DNA from: Sphingomonas pokkalii
Lineage (GTDB): Bacteria; Pseudomonadota; Alphaproteobacteria; Sphingomonadales; Sphingomonadaceae
Direction of reading: 5' to 3'
Assembly (NCBI RefSeq): GCF_003096275.1
Contig: NZ_QENQ01000001.1
Location: 1,419,855 to 1,483,854 of the forward strand
Length of the DNA stretch: 64,000 nt
Below the pieces are notes generated by a model. The model was given only the letters and a program-made list of their open reading frames with translations, did not search any database and had not been told where the DNA came from. Shown piece after piece: positions 41,241 to 50,366 of the stretch (position 1 is the first letter of the stretch; each line of letters opens with the position of its first letter). Made by a program: the position numbers and the translations under genes.

Positions 41241-42617
41241 TCAGAATTTCGCCTCGCCATAGACCCGGGTGATGTCCCCCTGCCAGTCGCCATGGTAGCG
41301 ATCGAGCAGCACCTGCGCCGGCACCTTGCCGGTCCGCACGATCTCGCGCAGCGGATCGAGGAAGCCGGACTCGTTGTCCCCCGAGCCGTTCAACCGGCCG
41401 CGCGCCTTGAGGCCCGCGCCGGCGATGTCCAGTACTTCGCCGGCAATGTCCGCCAGCTTGCCGCCGCCCGGCAGCGGCGCATCCAGCGCCAGCTTGGGCA
41501 CCGCGCTGCGCAGCGCCTCGCGGCCTTCCATCGACCAGCCCTTCACCAGATCCCAGGCGGCATCGAGCGCGCCCGAATCGTAAAGCAGGCCCACCCACAG
41601 CGCCGGCAGCGCGCAGATGCGGCCCCAGCGGCCGCCGTCTGCGCCGCGCATCTCGAGGAACTGCTTCATCCGCACTTCGGGGAAGGCGGTGGAGAGATGG
41701 TCGGCCCAGTCGTCCATCGTCGGCAGCTCGCCGGGCAGGACCGAAAGCTCGCCCTTCAGGAAGTCGCGGAAGCTCAGGCCCGCCGCGTCGATATACTTGC
41801 CGTCGCGGTAGACGAAGTACATCGGCACATCGAGCGCATAGTCGGCATAGCGCTCATAGCCGAAGCCGTCCTCGAACACGAAGGGCAACATGCCGGTGCG
41901 GGCCGGATCGGTGTCCGACCAGATATGGCTGCGATAGGAGAGATAGCCGTTAGGCTTGCCCTCGGTGAAGGGCGAGTTGGCGAACAGCGCGGTCGCCAGC
42001 GGCTGGAGCGCCAGGCCGACGCGGAACTTCTTCGCCATGTCGGCTTCGCTGGCATAGTCCAGGTTCACCTGGATCGTGCAGGTACGCAGCATCATGTCGA
42101 GCCCGAGGCTCCCCACGCGCGGCATGTGGCGCAGCATGATCTCGTAGCGGCCCTTGGGCATGATCGGCAGCTCGGCGCGGGTCTTGTCCGGCCACATGCC
42201 CATGCCGAGGAAGCCGATGCCGAGCCGGTCGCCCACCGCCTTGACCTGCTTGAGGTGGCGGCCGGTTTCGGCGCAGGTGTCGTGCAGGTTTTCCAGCGGT
42301 GCGCCGGAGAGCTCGAACTGGCCGGCCGGCTCCAGGCTGATCGCGCCGTCGGGGCCGGACAGGGCGATGACGTGCTCGCCCTCGTAGATCGGCTTCCAGC
42401 CGAATTCGGTGAGGCCGATCAGCAGCGCATGGATGCCGCCGCGCTCTTCATAGCTGGGCGCGCGGTGGCTGCCGTCCATCCAGTAGACGAACTTCTCATG
42501 CTCGGTGCCGATGCGCCAGCGCTCCGCCGGCTTCTCGCCCTTGGCGAAATATTCCACCAGCTGGGCGCGATCCTCGATGACCGCCGCGGTCTTGGTCGAA
42601 ACGGTCTTGGTGCTCAT
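41241..42617 (-). CDS. gshA: Glutamate-cysteine ligase (short/plant-type)
   Basis: 458 residues, first step of glutathione synthesis (Glu + Cys + ATP). The family motifs include WRIGTEHEKFVY, LEPAGQFELSGAPL, LGMGMWPDKTR and the MLRTCTIQVNLDY stretch with FANSPFTEGKPNGYLSYRSHIW. This form occurs in alphaproteobacteria and plants. The ATG at 42617 is the natural start; the second ATG is not in a conserved position. It follows rsmE at a gap of 58 bases in the same direction, which is a frequent pairing in sphingomonads. Confidence 0.94.
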   Translation of the reverse strand: MSTKTVSTKTAAVIEDRAQLVEYFAKGEKPAERWRIGTEHEKFVYWMDGSHRAPSYEERGGIHALLIGLTEFGWKPIYEGEHVIALSGPDGAISLEPAGQFELSGAPLENLHDTCAETGRHLKQVKAVGDRLGIGFLGMGMWPDKTRAELPIMPKGRYEIMLRHMPRVGSLGLDMMLRTCTIQVNLDYASEADMAKKFRVGLALQPLATALFANSPFTEGKPNGYLSYRSHIWSDTDPARTGMLPFVFEDGFGYERYADYALDVPMYFVYRDGKYIDAAGLSFRDFLKGELSVLPGELPTMDDWADHLSTAFPEVRMKQFLEMRGADGGRWGRICALPALWVGLLYDSGALDAAWDLVKGWSMEGREALRSAVPKLALDAPLPGGGKLADIAGEVLDIAGAGLKARGRLNGSGDNESGFLDPLREIVRTGKVPAQVLLDRYHGDWQGDITRVYGEAKF

Positions 42618-42675
42618 TTTCGCGCCCTTAACGATGCCGACGAAACGACGCCAGCGGATTTTTGTACCGGTCGGT

Positions 42676-43416
42676 TTACCAGTCGCCGGCGGCGCCCATC
42701 CACAGGCTCACCGCCGCCGCCGCCGCGGTCTCGGCGCGCAGGATGCGGGGGCCGAGCGCGATGCCGATGGCTTGCGGAACGGCGCGAATCGATTCGCGTT
42801 CCTCGGCGTCGAATCCGCCCTCGGGGCCGACCAGGATCGCGGCGGGACCGGGATGGCCGCGCATTGCCTCCAGCGCGGGCACGCCGCCGGTCTCGTCGGC
42901 GAAGAACAGCGCACGGGTCTCCGGCCAAGTGCGGAGCAGCGCGGGGAGCTTCACCGGCTCTACCAGTTCGGGCAGCGCAGTGCGGCCGCATTGCTCGGCG
43001 GCTTCGATCATGTGGCTGCGCAGGCGATCGAGGTTGAGCCGGTCGATCACCGTGCGGCGGGTGAGCACCGGCACCAGCCGCGCGACGCCCAGTTCGCACG
43101 CTTTCTCCGCGACCCAGTCGATGCGGCCCTTCTTGATCGGCGCGGCGCAGAGCCACAGGTCCGGCACCGCCTCGTGCGAGCGCAGCTGCTCGGTGATCTC
43201 CAGCGTCAGGTCGCGCTTGCCGATATCGCGGGCGATGCCGAGCCATTCGCCGTTCGCGTTGTCGAACAACTTCACCGCCTCGCCCGGCTTCAGCCGCATC
43301 ACCGATCCCAGATAATGCGCCTGCGGGCCGTCGATCCGGCGAAGTCCAGGTTCGAGCGGGCCGTCGACGAACAGGCGGGGGGCGGATTGTGGCGGCCAGG
43401 CGGGGGTTGCGGGCAT
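42676..43416 (-). CDS. rsmE: 16S rRNA (uracil-1498-N3)-methyltransferase RsmE
   Basis: 246 residues of the SPOUT family: N-terminal PUA-like part (PQAHYLGSVMRLKPGE), the segment KKGRIDWVAEKACELGV, and the SAM-binding knot with LVGPEGGFDAEE and LGPRILRAETA. It methylates U1498 of 16S rRNA using SAM. ATG 43416 fits the usual N-terminus (RLFVDGPL follows shortly); ATG 43455, 13 codons earlier, has a better ribosome site (GAGGGG) and is the alternative. Confidence 0.93.
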   Translation of the reverse strand: MPATPAWPPQSAPRLFVDGPLEPGLRRIDGPQAHYLGSVMRLKPGEAVKLFDNANGEWLGIARDIGKRDLTLEITEQLRSHEAVPDLWLCAAPIKKGRIDWVAEKACELGVARLVPVLTRRTVIDRLNLDRLRSHMIEAAEQCGRTALPELVEPVKLPALLRTWPETRALFFADETGGVPALEAMRGHPGPAAILVGPEGGFDAEERESIRAVPQAIGIALGPRILRAETAAAAAVSLWMGAAGDW

Positions 43417-43464
43417 GGGATGGGGCTTTAGCCGGGTGAAGCCCTCCGCGTCCATCGCCCCCCC

Positions 43465-44076
43465 TCAGCGGCGACCGCGCCGCTTTCCGCCCGCACGCAG
43501 TTCGGGGAGCTCCTGCCTGGTGATCCGGCCGTCATGATCGGTATCGAGCAGGTCGAACCGGCGCTTGGCCGCGGCCATGAACTCGATCATCGAAACGCCG
43601 CCGTTCAGGCTCGAATCGGCGGCCGTCACCGGCTCGGGGCTGCCGAGATAGTTGAAGCGGGCAAGGCCGCTCAGCACGCGGGTAGAGCCGACATCCGCTG
43701 CCTTGACCTGGCCGTCGCTGCCCATGGTCGGGCCGCCGGTTTCGTATCCGCCGCCGCGTGCCTCGGGGGCGAGCACGGTTTCATACACTTCGATGTCGCC
43801 GGGGTCGATTTCGCCGTCGCCCTTGCGATCGAGCACCTTGAACCAGCGCGCCGCGTCGTCGCGGAACTCGTCGAGAGTCAGCGCGCCGTCGTGATTGGCG
43901 TCGGCGCCGTCGAACCAGGCATCCTGCGGCGCCTTGCCGTCCGGTTGCCCGCGAAAGGGCTCGCCCATCGGGCTGATGAACAGGCCCCGCGGACGCGGCG
44001 GCTCCGGCCTGTCCTGCGCGTGCGCCACTCCCGTCAGCGCCAGCAAGCATCCTGCGACCAGCAAACTCCGCATCAT
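43465..44076 (-). CDS. Exported EF-hand calcium-binding protein
   Basis: 203 residues with signal peptide (MMRSLLVAGCLLALTGVAHAQ) and three EF-hand-like loops: DANHDGALTLDEF, DRKGDGEIDPGD and DTDHDGRITRQEL. Periplasmic proteins of this kind bind calcium; a specific partner is not known. GGGAGGG lies just before two consecutive ATGs (44076, 44073); either may be used. Longer upstream starts would lack the signal-peptide layout. It ends 49 bases before the start chosen for rsmE. Confidence 0.82.
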   Translation of the reverse strand: MMRSLLVAGCLLALTGVAHAQDRPEPPRPRGLFISPMGEPFRGQPDGKAPQDAWFDGADANHDGALTLDEFRDDAARWFKVLDRKGDGEIDPGDIEVYETVLAPEARGGGYETGGPTMGSDGQVKAADVGSTRVLSGLARFNYLGSPEPVTAADSSLNGGVSMIEFMAAAKRRFDLLDTDHDGRITRQELPELRAGGKRRGRR

Positions 44077-44185
44077 TTCCCTCCCGGTCAAACCCACGCG
44101 CTCCGCTATGCCCCGATTGGCGCCAAAATATGCCCGAAAAATTTCGGCTTGGGTGCGCGCGTGCATCTATGGCAGCAGGCACGTT

Positions 44186-45118
44186 ATGACCAGCGCCACT
44201 CCCATCGTTCCCGATACCGAGCATCGCGGCCTGCTCGGCCTGCTGCCGCGTGCCTGGCGGCCCTATGCGCTGCTCGCCCGGTTCGATCGGCCGATCGGTT
44301 GGTGGCTGCTGTTCCTGCCCTGTGCCTGGGGGGCGCTGCTCTCTGGCCTGCCCAATGGCGACTGGTGGCGGATCGGCGCGATGCTGGCGGGCGCGATCGC
44401 GATGCGCGGCGCGGGCTGTGTCTATAACGACATCGTCGATCGCGACCTCGACGCGCAGGTCGAGCGCACCCGCAGCCGCCCGCTGCCCAGCGGCGCGGTC
44501 TCGGTCCGCGCGGCCTGGACCTGGTTGCTGGTGCTGCTCGCGATCGGGCTCGGCGCGTGGCTGGCGATGCCCTGGCCGGCCAAGCTCTGGTCGCTGGTGA
44601 CATTGCCGGTGGTCGCCGCCTATCCGTTCATGAAGCGCATCACCTGGTGGCCGCAGGCGTTCCTGGGCATCGTGTTCGGATCGGGCGCGGTGGTGGGGTT
44701 TGTCGCCGGCGATCCGGCGGCGGCGTTCGCCAGCCGGCAGGGGGCAGAGTGGTGGCTCTATGCCGGCACGATCCTGTGGGTGATCGGCTATGACACGATC
44801 TACGCGCTGCAGGACGTCGAAGACGATGCGATCGTGGGTGTGCGCTCTTCGGCCCGGCGGATGGGCCGCCATGTCCGCGGCGGGGTGGGGCTGCTCTATG
44901 CGGGCGCGCTGGCGCTGTGGGGCGCGGCGTTCTGGGCCGTGCGCCCCGATCCGCTGGCGCTGGTCGTGCTGCTGCCAGCGGCGCTGCATCTTGCCTGGCA
45001 GATCGCGACGCTCAAGCCTGTAGACGGCGCCAACGCGCTGCATCGCTTCCGCGCCAATCGCGACACCGGCTTGCTGATGGTCGCCGCCTGCGCCGTCGTC
45101 GGAATGTCCGGACTTTGA
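44186..45118 (+). CDS. ubiA: 4-hydroxybenzoate polyprenyltransferase
   Basis: 310 residues, eight to nine membrane helices. The two Asp-rich motifs of UbiA are present: NDIVDRDLDAQVERTRSRPL and YDTIYALQDVEDD. RFDRPIGWWLLFLPCAWG marks the start of the membrane part. It attaches the polyprenyl tail in ubiquinone synthesis. ATG 44186 follows a short gap after the divergent EF-hand gene; a longer reading frame upstream is out of family. Confidence 0.93.
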   Translation: MTSATPIVPDTEHRGLLGLLPRAWRPYALLARFDRPIGWWLLFLPCAWGALLSGLPNGDWWRIGAMLAGAIAMRGAGCVYNDIVDRDLDAQVERTRSRPLPSGAVSVRAAWTWLLVLLAIGLGAWLAMPWPAKLWSLVTLPVVAAYPFMKRITWWPQAFLGIVFGSGAVVGFVAGDPAAAFASRQGAEWWLYAGTILWVIGYDTIYALQDVEDDAIVGVRSSARRMGRHVRGGVGLLYAGALALWGAAFWAVRPDPLALVVLLPAALHLAWQIATLKPVDGANALHRFRANRDTGLLMVAACAVVGMSGL

Positions 45119-45149
45119 TTTTGTCTCCCCGCGCCCCTAGATCGCGGGG

Positions 45150-46496
45150 ATGCTGAACAACGAACAGGCCCTGGAGCGCGCCGCCGATGCGGTGGCGCGT
45201 GCCCGCCGCGCCGGGGCCGACGCCGCCGACGCCGTCTTCTCCGCCGATCGCTCGCTCTCCGTCTCCGTCCGGCTGGGCGCGCTGGAGGATGTCGAGCGTT
45301 CCGAGGCGCAGGAACTGGATCTGCGGGTGTTCGTCGGCCGGCGCTCGGCCAGCGTCTCGACCAGCGACCTGAGCAGCGACGCCATCGCCACCCTGGTCGA
45401 CCGCGCCGTCGCCATGGCGCGCGAAGCCCCCGAGGACCGCTGGGCCGGCCTCGCCCCCGAAGACCGGCTGCTGCACGGGCGCCCTCCGCATCTCGATCTC
45501 GATGACGGTGCCGAGGTGGAGCCCGCCGCGCTCAAGGCCCGCGCCCTCGCTGCCGAGGAAGCCGCCCGCGCCGTTCCCGGCGTCACCAACAGTGAAGGCG
45601 CCGGCGCGGGGGCCAGCCGCGTGCAGCTCGCCCTCGCGACCAGCCATGGTTTCGCCGGCGCCTATGCCCAGTCGAGCCATGGCATCTCCGCCAGCGTGCT
45701 CGCCGGCAGCGGCGGCGCGATGGAGCGGGATCATGCCCATCATTCCGCCCGCCACGCCGCGTTGCTCGATTCGCCGCAGGCGATCGGCCGACTCGCCGGC
45801 GAGCGCGTCGTCGCCCGGCTCAACCCGCGCAAGATCCCCAGCGGCGCCATGCCGGTGGTGTTCGATCGCCGCGTCTCCTCGGGGCTGCTCGGCCATCTGA
45901 TGGGGGCGATCTCCGGCGCATCGATCACGCGGCGGACGAGCTTCCTGCTCGATGCGCTGGGCGCGCAGGTGTTCGCCCCCGGCGTGACGATCTGGGACGA
46001 TCCCCACCGCCCGCGCGGCATCCGCTCGCGCCCCTTCGATGGCGAGGGGCTGCCGGTGCAGCCCCTGCAGATCGTCCGCGACGGGATGCTGGAGACCTGG
46101 CTGCTCGAAAGCGCCGCCGCGCGCCAGCTGGGGCTGGAGCCCACCGGCCATGCCACGCGCGGCGGCGGCGGGGCGCCGGGCGTTTCGCCCAGCAACCTCT
46201 ATATGGAAGCCGGCACGATCCCGCCCGAAACGCTGATCGGCGACATCGACTATGGCCTGTTGGTGGTGGAACTGATCGGCCAGGGCGTGAACGGCGTCAC
46301 CGGCGATTACAGCCGCGGCGCGGCGGGCTTCCTGATCGAGAAGGGCGAGATCACCGTCCCCGTGTCCGAAATCACCATTGCCAGCAATTTGAAGGACATG
46401 TTCCGCGCGCTCACTCCCGCGAACGACCTCGAATTCCGCTATGGCATCAACGCGCCGACGCTGCGCATCGACGGGATGACGATCGCCGGTGCGTGA
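45150..46496 (+). CDS. pmbA: TldE/PmbA-type metalloprotease subunit
   Basis: 448 residues, the TldD/PmbA (U62) family. N-terminal ADAADAVFSADRSLSVSVR and DLRVFVGRRSASVSTSD are typical of PmbA, and the C-terminal half has GLLGHLMGAISGASITRRTSF and GVNGVTGDYSRGAAGFLIEKGE. There is no HExxxH, as expected for the TldE partner; the partner TldD must be elsewhere. It overlaps the next gene by 8 bases. Confidence 0.92.
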   Translation: MLNNEQALERAADAVARARRAGADAADAVFSADRSLSVSVRLGALEDVERSEAQELDLRVFVGRRSASVSTSDLSSDAIATLVDRAVAMAREAPEDRWAGLAPEDRLLHGRPPHLDLDDGAEVEPAALKARALAAEEAARAVPGVTNSEGAGAGASRVQLALATSHGFAGAYAQSSHGISASVLAGSGGAMERDHAHHSARHAALLDSPQAIGRLAGERVVARLNPRKIPSGAMPVVFDRRVSSGLLGHLMGAISGASITRRTSFLLDALGAQVFAPGVTIWDDPHRPRGIRSRPFDGEGLPVQPLQIVRDGMLETWLLESAAARQLGLEPTGHATRGGGGAPGVSPSNLYMEAGTIPPETLIGDIDYGLLVVELIGQGVNGVTGDYSRGAAGFLIEKGEITVPVSEITIASNLKDMFRALTPANDLEFRYGINAPTLRIDGMTIAGA

Positions 46497-47262
46497 GCTC
46501 GCCGCCCAGGTCGCCGCGATCGCCGCCCAGGCCGGGCAGCACGCGATGCTGCGCTGGCAAAGCGATTTCGCGCGCTGGGAAAAGGCGCCGGGCAACCCGG
46601 TCTGCGCCGTCGACCTCGAAGTCGACGCGCTGCTGCGCGAACGGCTCGGGCGGCTGGTGCCGGAAGCCGGCTGGCTCTCCGAAGAAACGGTCGACAATGC
46701 CGATCGCCTGGCGGCGGCGCGGCTATGGGTGGTCGATCCGATCGACGGCACCCGCGACTATCTGCGCGGGCGGCCCGGCTGGGCGGTCTCGATCGCGCTG
46801 GTCGAGCGCGGCCAGCCGGTGATCGGCGTGCTCGATGCGCCGGCCCGCGGCGAAGTGTGGACCGCGCTGGCCGGCGAGGGGGCGTGGCGCAACGGCGTCG
46901 CCCTCCGCGCGGCGGAGCGGACGGAACTGCCCGGCGCGCGGGTGCCCGCGGATCAGCTCCCCAAGGTCGATCGCGATCTGGTGATGGTCCCCAAGCCCAA
47001 TTCGATCGCGCTGCGCATCGCGATGGTCGCCGCAGGCGAGGCCGACCTCGTCGCCACGCTGCGCTGGGGCCATGAATGGGACATCGCCGCCGCGGTGCTG
47101 CTCGCGCGCGAGGCGGGGGCGGCGGTGACCGATGCGCTGGGGCAGCCTCTGGCGTTCAACACCCCCGCGGGCGAGGCATATGGCGTGCTGGCGACGACGC
47201 GAGGAATCCATGCAGCCGCAATGGCGCGGCTGGCGGATCGGGTGGAGCCGGGGCGGGGGTAG
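46489..47262 (+). CDS. Inositol monophosphatase family protein (CysQ/IMPase-like)
   Basis: 257 residues from a GTG that overlaps the end of pmbA. The metal-binding motifs are WLSEETVDN, DPIDGTRDYL and WDIAAAVLLAREAG. It may dephosphorylate inositol phosphates or 3'-phosphoadenosine 5'-phosphate; the sequence alone does not separate these. It forms an operon with pmbA. Confidence 0.9.
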   Translation: MRELAAQVAAIAAQAGQHAMLRWQSDFARWEKAPGNPVCAVDLEVDALLRERLGRLVPEAGWLSEETVDNADRLAAARLWVVDPIDGTRDYLRGRPGWAVSIALVERGQPVIGVLDAPARGEVWTALAGEGAWRNGVALRAAERTELPGARVPADQLPKVDRDLVMVPKPNSIALRIAMVAAGEADLVATLRWGHEWDIAAAVLLAREAGAAVTDALGQPLAFNTPAGEAYGVLATTRGIHAAAMARLADRVEPGRG

Positions 47263-47339
47263 GGAATTCGCCGATCGGCTCGTTTCTGCTGCTGCGATCC
47301 ACTCGGGCCGCGGGCTTTCAAAAGGCGCAAAACCAAACC

Positions 47340-47369
47340 GTCATCCCCGCGCAGGCGGGGATCCATTGG
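47340..47369 (+). repeat. Single REP-like element
   Basis: GTCATCCCCGCGCAGGCGGG, continuing ATCCATTGG, closely resembles the element pair at 40,329-40,422 and carries the same hairpin design (CCCCGC-GCAG-GCGGGG). It lies in the 307-base gap between the phosphatase and the next exported protein; nothing else is recognised in that gap. Confidence 0.65.
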
Positions 47370-47569
47370 CGCTGAATCTGCGGTGCTTGTTCCAGCACTT
47401 TGGCGAATACATGCTCGCCTGTACGGTAATGGCGGTGGTATGCGGGCACCCGTCGCTTCGGTTTCTATGCGATCTACGCCGATGCAAGGGAGGGCGCGCG
47501 GCAGTCAAACGCAATGGCCCTGCATGCAATTTCAGGGCAGGCTTTCGGCATAACGGAGGGGATATTGGT

Positions 47570-48022
47570 ATGCGGATCAAATGGGTTCTCACCCTGTGTG
47601 CTGCCGCCATTCTGCTCCCGGCGGCATCCGATCCGCCGCCCGCTTTAGCGCCATATTTCCGCGAAGGCAGGTTCGATCCCGGCGATTTCGGCTGGATGCG
47701 CGGTCGCTTCCCGGATGCCAGACCGGCGGACGTGCAAACCTATGCGACGATCGAAGCATGGATGCGGCGGTGTTACGAGGACGGCGTGGCGCGCACGCGC
47801 GAAGAGCTTGCCGCGATGGGGATCCCGCAGGCGGATCTTTCGACGATAGGGCCGCGTGATCTGCAGTGCGGTGCTTTAATGATGGCGAACTCGGTGCAGA
47901 CGGGTCGTGTCCGTCAACGTGGTGTAATTTCGGGTGTGGCCCCGGGCCGCATCGTTCAGGCGGCCTTGGGTGCTGGTCTTCGCAGGCATTCTTCGTCCCT
48001 TCCTTGGTCCAAACTGTCATAG
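47570..48022 (+). pseudogene. Exported hypothetical protein, probably with truncated/replaced C-terminus
   Basis: The N-terminal part looks real: GGAGGGG ribosome site, signal peptide (MRIKWVLTLCAAAILLPAASD) and a helical domain to about residue 110 (DLQCGALMMANSVQTG). After that the frame reads through low-complexity, basic sequence lying over foreign or rearranged DNA shared with the broken DUF3800 gene on the other strand. The original C-terminus is therefore probably lost. No family was recognised. Confidence 0.5.
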
Positions 48023-48054
48023 TCGATGGACCACTCAGAAGGGGGCAGCTCATC

Positions 48055-48410
48055 TGCAAGCGCTGATTATCAAACTTCATCATGGTCTTAACGAAGAATT
48101 GATAAAATGCCTCCGTGTTGGACCGCAGGTGTCCAGATCTAATCAGGTCCTTCTGCACAACCAGCGCGCGGACGCGGAATCTAAATTTCACAGCTGTTTC
48201 GAAGAACGCGTCTCTTAAATCGGCGCTGGCTTTGCTGAACTTGTATTCCTTGACGGCCGGCCAATCTCTGCGAAGGGTCTCAAGGGCATCCGTAACGAGC
48301 TTCGCTTGGTCGTTATCGTCAAAGATAACCATGGCGACTGCGAAGACTTGCGTTGAACCTTTGTCGAGCTTGAAGCCAGCGTCCCCGCTCTCGTCTATGA
48401 ATACCAGCAT
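48055..48410 (-). pseudogene. DUF3800 protein, truncated after about 118 residues
   Basis: The N-terminus is the DUF3800 hallmark, MLVFIDESGDAGF (the catalytic-looking DES motif), followed by the RNase-H-like strand FAVAMVIFDD and a conserved helix region to MMKFDNQRLQ. Family members continue about 100-130 residues with an acidic IDGSG and DSK/ADM region; here the frame instead enters unrelated, Pro-rich sequence and runs on to 47,589. The gene is thus 3'-truncated at about 48,055. DUF3800 genes are often found in mobile or defence-rich regions. Confidence 0.65.
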
Positions 48411-48580
48411 CGTTTGGTCTTGATAGGCGCGCAGAGCAAGCGCAAGAGCCTAAGTAGAGTCGCGTCCATTCATCTCTTGGAATCAGGGGCTGGGCCAGCC
48501 AGCAATTCTGGCGAAGGCCGCAAACGATTTGCCAGGAAAAAGGGCCGCGCGGCATTGCCACGTGGCCCTTACAAGCCGTC

Positions 48581-48606
48581 GGCGCGGGGGCCAAAACCCC
48601 CGCGCC
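48581..48606. terminator. Strong GC hairpin
   Basis: A 10-bp perfect stem, GGCGCGGGGG with CCCCCGCGCC, and loop CCAAAA, followed by GGTTAAGCCTTGTT. It lies upstream of the prophage fragment and looks like a phage or operon terminator that lost its gene; no intact gene ends here. Confidence 0.5.
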
Positions 48607-48647
48607 GGTTAAGCCTTGTTAAGGAGGCCAGCTATGTCGGCGAGTAG

Positions 48648-49117
48648 CTCCTCACCTTCCAACGACCGCTCGGTGAAGCGGGCAACGCTGGGGTGGCCTT
48701 CCTGCAAAAGGCATGGCCGCTCAAGCTGTTCATTCCGTTCGTCAGGACGCCCACCAATCTCGTGAAGTTCGCCGCTGAGCGGTCGCCGGCTGCTCCTGCG
48801 CTGTGGGCCTGGAGCCGCGACTTCAAGGCAGGCGGAGCAAAGCGCGACCTCGCAATCGCGCGTTGGATGGTGGGCAGCGCCGCAACCATGATGGCCGTAG
48901 AGGCTGCGCAGAAGGGCCTGATAACCGGGGGTGGCCCCAGCAACGAGAAGGCAAAGAACCTCCTGATTGCCAACAGATGGCAGCCGTATAGCGTGAAAGT
49001 CGGCAACCGCTACGTTGCCTATGGTCGCCTCGATCCGTTCTCTACGACAATCGGTCTAGCGGCGGATTACGTCGATCGCGGTCGATACATGACCGACAAG
49101 GAGCGTGACCGATATGC
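48648..49117 (+). pseudogene. Prophage remnant: internal/C-terminal piece of a large phage protein
   Basis: The frame encodes AGNAGVAFLQKAWPLKLF, FVRTPTNLVKFAAERSP, FKAGGAKRDLAIARWMVG, LITGGGP and WQPYSVKVGNRYVAYGRLDPF, the wording found near the end of very large phage virion-associated or polyvalent proteins. The 5' part is missing (a stop lies just upstream at about 48,645), and family resemblance ends near 49,117 (DKERDRYAE), after which the sequence looks rearranged. It lies 290 bases from the tRNA-Arg gene, a common phage attachment target. Confidence 0.7.
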
Positions 49118-49405
49118 CGAAACGTTGTCCGATTGCTGCGACCTTCGTCCACAGCAGCATCTTCGCTTCCATATTCTATCCCCCCGCCAACGCTTGCAGG
49201 AGGCGGGAAGCTTAAACCTCGCTTGCCTCGGCTGCCGAGCACTCTTGTTAACGCTTGGGGCGTGCGGGTCTATTCCCCTTTGCGCCAGCCAATGGCCGAG
49301 TCGGAGAACGCAAAGCTTCGTGCGCCGGATTACGTGGCGATTACGCACGCGCATTTTGGCTCGCCGGAGAGCGTCGAGAACGTGCGCTAAACTATTGATA
49401 TAAAA

Positions 49406-49482
49406 TGGCGCGCCCGGCTGGATTCGAACCAGCGGCCCCAAGCTTAGAAGGCTCGTGCTCTATCCAACTGAGCTACGGGCGC
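49406..49482 (-). tRNA. tRNA-Arg (anticodon TCT)
   Basis: 77 nt including an encoded CCA end. Acceptor GCGCCCG pairs with CGGGCGC, the D-arm is GCTC-AGTTGGATA-GAGC, the anticodon loop CTTCTAA gives TCT (genomic 49,446-49,448), and the T-arm has GGTTCGAATCC. The anticodon stem contains one G-T wobble. All parts fold as a normal cloverleaf. It is preceded by prophage debris on its 3' side. Confidence 0.97.
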
Positions 49483-49545
49483 GCGTTACGGATGCCTTTA
49501 AGCGCAGATTGCGCGAGGGGCAAACGCCTCGCATAGTGGCGGGCG

Positions 49546-50289
49546 ATGAACGATCCGCAGCGCCCTTCGCACGTCGCCGCCCGCAGCCTGGCGGGTGGGC
49601 ATTTCCGCTATTTCGATTTTGTGATGGCTGCCTTTGTGGCCATCCTGCTGCTGTCGAACGTGATCGGCGCGGGGAAGGTGGCGCAGGTGTGGCTGCCGGG
49701 CGTCGGCTATTGGCCGTTCGGGGCCGGCATCCTGTTCTTCCCGATTTCCTACGTGATCGGCGACGTACTGACCGAGGTCTATGGCTATGCCCGTGCCCGC
49801 CGGGTGATCTGGGCAGGCACCGCGGCAGTGCTGTTCATGGCGTTCATGTCGTGGGTGGTCGTCGAACTGCCGCCGGCGCCGGACTGGAAAAACCAGGCGG
49901 CCTATGCAGTGATCTTCGGGCAGGTGCCGCGGATCGTGCTTGCCTCGGTCTGCGCCTTCTGGGCGGGCGAGTTCGTCAATTCCTATGTGCTGGCCCGGAT
50001 GAAGCTGTGGACCGGCGGGCGGATGCTGTGGACGCGCACGGTCGGCTCCACCGTGGCTGGGCAGGCGATCGACAGCCTCATCTTCTACCCGCTCGCTTTC
50101 TGGGGCGCCGAGGGCTGGACCAACGCGCTGGTCGTGAAGGTGCTGTTCACCCAATGGGCGCTGAAGGTCGGCTGGGAAGTGCTGCTGACGCCGCTCACCT
50201 ATCTGGTCGTCGGCTTCCTCAAGCGTGCAGAAGGGGTCGACGTGTTCGACGAAGGGACCGATTTCACGCCCTTCGCGACGCGCGTCTGA
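49546..50289 (+). CDS. Queuosine precursor transporter (VUT/YhhQ family)
   Basis: 247 residues, six membrane helices, with the family motifs LLLSNVIGAGKV, FPISYVIGDVLTEVYGYARARRVIW and VGSTVAGQAIDSLIFYPLAFWG. YhhQ imports precursors of queuosine for tRNA modification. The start at 49546 is the first ATG after the tRNA and lies about 60 bases upstream of the first helix. Confidence 0.92.
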   Translation: MNDPQRPSHVAARSLAGGHFRYFDFVMAAFVAILLLSNVIGAGKVAQVWLPGVGYWPFGAGILFFPISYVIGDVLTEVYGYARARRVIWAGTAAVLFMAFMSWVVVELPPAPDWKNQAAYAVIFGQVPRIVLASVCAFWAGEFVNSYVLARMKLWTGGRMLWTRTVGSTVAGQAIDSLIFYPLAFWGAEGWTNALVVKVLFTQWALKVGWEVLLTPLTYLVVGFLKRAEGVDVFDEGTDFTPFATRV

Positions 50290-50366
50290 GCAGCAGCCGG
50301 CCGCAAGCCGTAACCGGCGCGAAGGCCTGAAACCAATTCTTTCTGGCGTTCGGGGAAAATCCCCGC

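Noticed and set aside
47589..48054. C-terminal 155 residues of the DUF3800 frame as real protein
   Set aside because: Pro/Arg-rich, antisense to another gene and unlike the DUF3800 end; treated as read-through after truncation.
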